From: Wenzhouxiangella sp.
GTDB taxonomy: Bacteria > Pseudomonadota > Gammaproteobacteria > Xanthomonadales > Wenzhouxiangellaceae
Direction of reading: 5' to 3'
Length of the DNA stretch: 13,655 nt
Assembly: GCA_007121485.1 (NCBI GenBank)
Contig: SKKM01000076.1
Span: 1 to 13,655, forward strand
Shown piece after piece: positions 9,310-13,655 of this stretch (the stretch's first letter is position 1; the number at the start of each line of letters is the position of its first letter). Below the pieces are notes generated by a model. It did no database searches. It saw only the letters and a program-made list of their open reading frames with translations, and had not been told where the DNA came from. Made by a program: the position numbers and the translations under genes.

Positions 9310-11389
9310 AGCGGGCTCGGTCCCGAGACTTGGCGCCGAAGTGCTCGAGCGCGGAGTGCGCTTTGCCCTGTTCTCCGAAGTGGCCGAGCGGGTGGAAGTC
9401 TGCCTGTTCGACGCGGTCAGCGGCCGCGAGACCGCCCGCCACAGCCTGCGCCAGCGCAGCGGCGACATCTGGCACGACACCTTGCCGGGCCTGAGCTCAG
9501 GCCAGCACTACGGCTATCGCGTCCACGGCCCCTACGAACCCGAGCTTGGCCTGCGCTGCAACCCCCACAAGCTGCTCATCGATCCCTATGCGCGCCGTCT
9601 GGACGGCGGTTTCGAGTGGCACGAGGCGGTATTCGGCTACGAGCGCGGCCACCGGCTTAAGACCAGCTCGTTCGACCGCCGGGACAGCGCGCCGCACGTG
9701 CCGCGCTGCGTGGTTGAAGCCGTATCGTCGCCCGCCGATACCCGGCCGCGCCGGGCCTGGCGCGATACGGTGATCTACGAGATGCATCTCAAGGGCCTGA
9801 CCCGGGCCTGCCCCGATGTGCCGGAAAGACTGCGCGGCAGTCCGGCGGCGCTGCTGCAGCCGGCCGTGCTGGACCACATCCGGGGCCTGGGGGTGACCGC
9901 GGTCGAACTGCTGCCGGTGCAGTACGCCATCTCCGAAGAGCCGCTCATCCGGCGCGGCCTGTCCAACTACTGGGGCTACAACCCGCTGGCCTGGATGGCG
10001 CCGGATGGCCCGCGCCTGGGCCTGGAGCACGCCGGCGAGCTGGCCTGGCTGGTCGACGGGCTGCATCAGGCCGGTCTCGAGGTCTTGCTGGACGTGGTGT
10101 TCAACCACAGCGCCGAGGGCGACGAGACCGGGCCGACCCTGTCGCTGCGCGGCATCGACAACTCGAGCTATTACCTGCTCGACCCCGAGCAGCCGGCCCG
10201 CTATCTCAACTACTCCGGCTGCGGCAACGCCCTGCGCAGCGGTCACCCGGCCGTGGCCCGGCTGGTCGTCGACAGCCTGCGCTTCTGGGCCGAGGCCACC
10301 GGCGTCGACGGCTTCCGCTTCGATCTGGCCGCCAGCCTGCTGCGCGATCGCTCGGGCCGGCCGGACGGCGACTACCTGATGGGCGCGATCATGAACGACC
10401 CCTTGCTGTCGACGCTCAAGCTGGTCGCCGAGCCCTGGGACCTGGGCCCGGGCGGTCACCGCGTGGGTGATTTCCCGGCCGGCTGGAGCGAGTGGAACGA
10501 CCGCTTCCGGCGCACGATCCGGCGCTTCTGGTCGGCCGCACCCGGGCAGGTCGGCGATCTCGCCACCCGCATTGCCGGCTCGGCCGATCTTTACGCGCCA
10601 GCGCGCCGGACGCCCACGGCCGGCATCGACTTCGTCACCAGCCACGACGGCTTCACGCTGCGCGACCTGGTGTCCTACATCGAGCGGCGCAATGCTGCCA
10701 ACGGGCACGCCGAACCGGACGGCGAGGCCTGGAACGACAGCGTCAACTGCGGCGTCGAGGGTCCGAGCGAGGATGTTTCGGTGCTCGCGCGTCGCTTGCG
10801 CGCCTGCCGCAATCGCCTGGCCACGCTGCTGCTCTCGCGCGGTGTGTCCATGCTGCTGGCCGGCGACGAAATGGGCAACAGCCAGAACGGCAACAACAAC
10901 GCCTACTGTCAGGACAACCCGATCGGCTGGCTGGACTGGGACGGCCGCGAGGATCCCAACCGGGATCTGCGCGCCTTCGTCGCCGGGCTGATCGAGCTGC
11001 GGCGCGCACTGCCGGCGCTGGCGGCCGATCATTTCATCGACCACGACGGCCGGCGCAGCGACCGGCCGGGCATGGAACCGGACTACGCGCTGCGCTGGCT
11101 CAAGGCCGACGGCCGGCCCATGCTGGCCGGCGACTGGTACGCGGACGCGGCGAGCAGTCTGCTGTGCGAGATCAGCGATCGGCGCCAGCCGGGCCGCATC
11201 CTGTGGATTCTCAACGCCGGTCCGGAAACCTTGTCCTGCCCCCTGCCCGAAACCGCTGTGGGCGGCTGGCGCTGCCGGCTCGACACTGCCAGCGACAGCG
11301 GTTTTCCGGATCCAGGGAGCGCGCCGCTGGACGGTAAGATGAATGTAGCGGCCGAGTCGGTCCTGCTGCTGGTAGAGGAATCAACATGA
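9296..11389 (+). CDS. glgX: Glycogen debranching enzyme, isoamylase type (GH13)
   Basis: This 697-residue cytoplasmic enzyme hydrolyses alpha-1,6 branch points, mainly the short stubs left after phosphorylase action. An N-terminal CBM48-like domain (about residues 10-110, GVRFALFSEVAERVEVCLFD) precedes the GH13 barrel. The barrel has DVVFNHSAEGDE (266-277), GVDGFRFDLAAS with nucleophile Asp343, LVAEPWDLG with acid/base Glu379, and FVTSHDGFTL with Asp451. The GNNNAYCQDNPIGWLDWD stretch is typical of GlgX and TreX. The length is near E. coli GlgX (657 residues). It starts within the last 14 bases of glgB; ATG codons at 9296 and 9302 are both possible and neither has a Shine-Dalgarno sequence. 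A TreX-like role in trehalose synthesis is possible for this family, but no treY or treZ is present, so glycogen debranching is the better reading. Confidence 0.96.
11375..11379 (+). promoter_or_regulatory. Ribosome binding site for malQ inside glgX
   Basis: GAGGA lies six bases before the malQ ATG, within the last codons of glgX. malQ is the only one of the three downstream operon genes with its own well-placed Shine-Dalgarno sequence. Confidence 0.75.
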
Positions 11390-13176
11390 CGGCGTCTTTG
11401 CGCGAACGGGCGGCCCAGCGCGGCATCAGCGAGGGCTATCACGATGTGGCCGGGAACTGGCACACGGTCGGCGCGGAGACGCTCGAGCAACTGTTGGCGG
11501 CCCTGGGCCCGGATCTGGACCCGGAGACCGATCCGGCGCCGGCGCTTGGTCCCTGCTTCCTGCCGCCCGCGCTGTCCGAAGACCGCAAGCTCTGGGCCTT
11601 GAGCGTGCAGCTGTACGGTTTGCGCTCGGCGCGCAACTGGGGCATCGGTGATTTCGGCGACCTCGCTCAGCTGGCCGAACTGGCCGCCGAAGCCGGCGCC
11701 GCCGCCCTGCAGATCAACCCGCTGCACGCCCTCTACGCCTCGCGCCCCGGCCATTGTTCACCGTACTCGCCGTCCAGCCGGCTGTGGCTGAACCCGCTCT
11801 ATATCGACATCCTGGCGGTTCCCGATCTCGCGACCTCGGAAACCGCGGTCCGCTTCATCGAGCAGGACAGCTTTCGCCGCCGCCTGGCGGCCCTGCGCGC
11901 CAGCCCGCGGGTCGATTATGCGGCGGTGGCAGCGCTCAAGCTGCCGCTGCTCAGGCTGCTGTTCGGCGAGTTCGTCGATCGGCACGCCGGACAGTGCAGC
12001 GAGCGCTACGCGGCGTTTGAAGCCTTTCGCGCCGCCGCCGGACGATCACTGCTCGATTTCGCCCTTTTCGAGGCGCTGGATCGCCGCCTGGTCGAGCGTC
12101 ATCCGCAAGGGTGGGCGACCTGGCCTGCCCCGTGGCGCGACCGTGAGCCGGAAGCCTGCCGTGATTTTCTCAAGCGCCACCCGCGCGAGGTCCTGTTCCC
12201 CATGTACCTGCAGTGGCTGGCGCGCAATCAGCTGGAGGACGCACAGCGGCGGGCGCGCGCGGCCGGCATGCCGATCGGCCTGATCGCCGACCTGGCCGTC
12301 GGCGTCGACCCGGCCGGGGCCGACGCCTGGCGCGACCGCGAGCTGCTGGCCATGGACGCAGAGATCGGCGCGCCGCCCGATGCCTTCGCCGCCGAAGGCC
12401 AGGCCTGGAGTCTGCCGCCATGGCGGCCACAGGTGATGCAGACGCGCGCGTTTCGGCCATGGCGGGAACTGCTGGACGCCAACATGGCCGCGGTCGGCGG
12501 CCTGCGCATCGATCACATCATCGGCTGCGAACGCCAGTTCTGGGTGCCGCGCGGTTCCAGCGGGCGCGAGGGTGCCTACGTGGCCTACCCGCGCGATGCG
12601 CTGCTGACCGTGCTGGCCGAGTGCAGCCGCAGACATGCCGCCGTGGTGGTTGGCGAAGACCTGGGCACCGTGCCGGACGGTTTTTCCGAGCGCCTGGCCG
12701 GGTCCGGCATCCTGTCGACCCGGGTGGTGCGCTTCGAGCGCTACCCCAGCGGACTGTTTCGGCGCCCGTCCACCTATCCGGAACTGGCCTGCGCCTGCGC
12801 CGGAACGCATGACCTGCCGCCGCTGGCCGCCTGGCTGGAGGCCGGCCCGGCCGAGCCCGATCCCGGCGACGAACGCGCCCTGCTGCAGGCCGCGTTGGTC
12901 GACGCCGGCACCGAGCCGCGCTCCGAGGGTGTCGAGGACCGCATTGCCGCGGTGCACGAGTTCCTGGCCCGAAGCCCGTGCGGCCTGGTGCTGGTGCAGC
13001 TTGAGGACATCCTGGCCGAACGCGAGCCCGCCAATCGGCCGGGTACCGGTCCCGAGCAGCCGAACTGGCAGCGCAAGTACCAGCTCGAGCTGGCCGAACT
13101 GGCGGAGTGCCCAGCCTGGGGCCGAACGGCGGATTTGTTTCGCCGTGCCGGCCGGGAGCGGCCCTCGACCGAGTGA
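11386..13176 (+). CDS. malQ: 4-alpha-glucanotransferase (amylomaltase, GH77)
   Basis: This 596-residue cytoplasmic enzyme transfers maltosyl and longer units between alpha-1,4-glucans, releasing glucose and rebuilding chains that phosphorylase can use. After an N-terminal region of about 65 residues comes WALSVQLYGLRSARNWGIGDFGDL, then NPLHALYASRPGHCSPYSPSSR and LNPLYIDI, all characteristic of GH77. Catalytic residues are in GLRIDHIIG (nucleophile Asp376), VVVGEDLGTVP (acid/base Glu424) and GTHDLPP (Asp476). Their spacing of 48 and 100 residues equals that of E. coli MalQ Asp448, Glu496 and Asp548. It is about 100 residues shorter than E. coli MalQ, mostly in the N-terminal part, and longer than the Thermus form of about 500. 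The ATG overlaps the glgX stop by four bases (ATGA). As last gene of the operon it completes maltodextrin recycling. No malP or maltose transporter is nearby, so a glycogen role is more likely than maltose uptake. Confidence 0.96.
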   Translation: MTASLRERAAQRGISEGYHDVAGNWHTVGAETLEQLLAALGPDLDPETDPAPALGPCFLPPALSEDRKLWALSVQLYGLRSARNWGIGDFGDLAQLAELAAEAGAAALQINPLHALYASRPGHCSPYSPSSRLWLNPLYIDILAVPDLATSETAVRFIEQDSFRRRLAALRASPRVDYAAVAALKLPLLRLLFGEFVDRHAGQCSERYAAFEAFRAAAGRSLLDFALFEALDRRLVERHPQGWATWPAPWRDREPEACRDFLKRHPREVLFPMYLQWLARNQLEDAQRRARAAGMPIGLIADLAVGVDPAGADAWRDRELLAMDAEIGAPPDAFAAEGQAWSLPPWRPQVMQTRAFRPWRELLDANMAAVGGLRIDHIIGCERQFWVPRGSSGREGAYVAYPRDALLTVLAECSRRHAAVVVGEDLGTVPDGFSERLAGSGILSTRVVRFERYPSGLFRRPSTYPELACACAGTHDLPPLAAWLEAGPAEPDPGDERALLQAALVDAGTEPRSEGVEDRIAAVHEFLARSPCGLVLVQLEDILAEREPANRPGTGPEQPNWQRKYQLELAELAECPAWGRTADLFRRAGRERPSTE

Positions 13177-13183
13177 ACCGGTT

Positions 13184-13198
13184 GCCCTGTTGAAGGGC
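13184..13198 (+). terminator. Weak hairpin after malQ
   Basis: GCCCT - five-base loop - AGGGC starts seven bases after the malQ stop, in the 65-base gap between malQ and the convergent copA-like gene. No T-run follows, so if it stops transcription it would not be a classical intrinsic terminator. It may be chance. Confidence 0.22.
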
Positions 13199-13241
13199 TG
13201 ATGCTGCCAGACGGGTGGCCGTCGCGGGCGCGAAACGTTGC

Positions 13242-13655
13242 TCAGGCTCCGGCCGGCTCGGCTTGACGGGCCAAACGCACCCGCTTCAAACGCAAGGCGT
13301 TGCCGACCACGAACAGGCTGGAGGCGGCCATGGCGGCGGCGGCCAGCATGGGCGAGAGCAGCAGGCCGACGGCCGGGTAGAGCACCCCGGCGGCGACGGG
13401 GATCAGCGCGGTGTTGTAGGCGAAGGCCCAGAACAGGTTCTGGCGAATGTTGCGCAGGGTGGCGCGCGACAGGGCAATCGCCTGGGGCACCTTGCTCAAG
13501 TCGCCGGCCATCAGCACCACGTCGGCCGACTCGATGGCGACATCCGTGCCGGTGCCGATGGCGATGCCGACATCGGCCTCGGCCAGGGCCGGGGCGTCGT
13601 TGATGCCGTCGCCGACGAAGGCGATGCGGCCGTGTTCTTCCTTGAGCCGCTGCAC
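13242..13655 (-). CDS. copA: Cu(I)-transporting P1B-type ATPase, C-terminal part
   Basis: Only the last 137 residues are in the window; the reading frame continues past the right edge, so the start is not visible and the leading GTG codon is internal. The fragment starts in the ATP-hydrolysis domain with AFVGDGINDAPAL (visible residues 12-24), the conserved P-type ATPase hinge motif that helps bind magnesium. It then has two membrane helices. The first carries the AYN motif (79-81) followed by Pro86, and the second carries MAASS (109-113) followed by NALRL. YN in the seventh helix and MxxSS in the eighth mark the copper/silver group, as opposed to the zinc/cadmium group. The protein would export Cu(I) from the cytoplasm to the periplasm, or load it for cuproprotein assembly. 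It converges on the glycogen operon and is functionally unrelated to it. Confidence 0.93.
   Translation of the reverse strand: MQRLKEEHGRIAFVGDGINDAPALAEADVGIAIGTGTDVAIESADVVLMAGDLSKVPQAIALSRATLRNIRQNLFWAFAYNTALIPVAAGVLYPAVGLLLSPMLAAAAMAASSLFVVGNALRLKRVRLARQAEPAGA

Noticed and set aside
9497..11044. A 515-codon minus-strand frame antisense to glgX
   Set aside because: Shadow of glgX, whose GH13 motifs are complete on the plus strand.

Overview
The window is high-GC DNA with tightly packed genes. It looks like a chromosomal segment of a gammaproteobacterium, possibly Xanthomonadales- or Chromatiales-like. That placement is inferred from the E. coli-like MscL, a branching enzyme with both N-terminal domains, and the bactofilin-led gene block; no rRNA or other phylogenetic marker is present. 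I see no mobile elements, tRNA genes, CRISPR arrays or long repeats.

Layout. Positions 60-3551 hold four plus-strand genes: a bactofilin, a small methyltransferase-like protein, an exported DUF885 metallohydrolase-like protein, and the mechanosensitive channel MscL. Positions 3574-5043 hold glycogen synthase glgA on the minus strand, convergent with mscL. A 256-base divergent control region (5044-5299) separates glgA from a plus-strand run of four genes (5300-13176): a short-form alpha-glucan phosphorylase (glgP-like), branching enzyme glgB, debranching enzyme glgX, and 4-alpha-glucanotransferase malQ. Each junction in that run overlaps by 4 to 14 bases, so it is almost certainly one translationally coupled operon. 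At the right edge, on the minus strand, is the C-terminal end of a Cu(I)-type P1B ATPase (copA-like), cut by the window.

How the genes work together. GlgA elongates alpha-1,4-glucan and GlgB adds alpha-1,6 branches. The phosphorylase shortens outer chains to release glucose-1-phosphate, GlgX removes the leftover branch stubs, and MalQ disproportionates the short maltodextrins so they can re-enter the pool. Together this is glycogen synthesis plus turnover. The usual partner glgC (ADP-glucose pyrophosphorylase) is absent here and would have to be encoded elsewhere.

The core of the window is a recognisable glycogen locus, not a new system. The parts most worth a second look are non-coding: a cluster of five ACGCT/AGCGT pentamers with two inverted repeats between glgA and glgP, and a possible 24-codon leader ORF ending just before the phosphorylase gene, which itself lacks a well-placed Shine-Dalgarno sequence.
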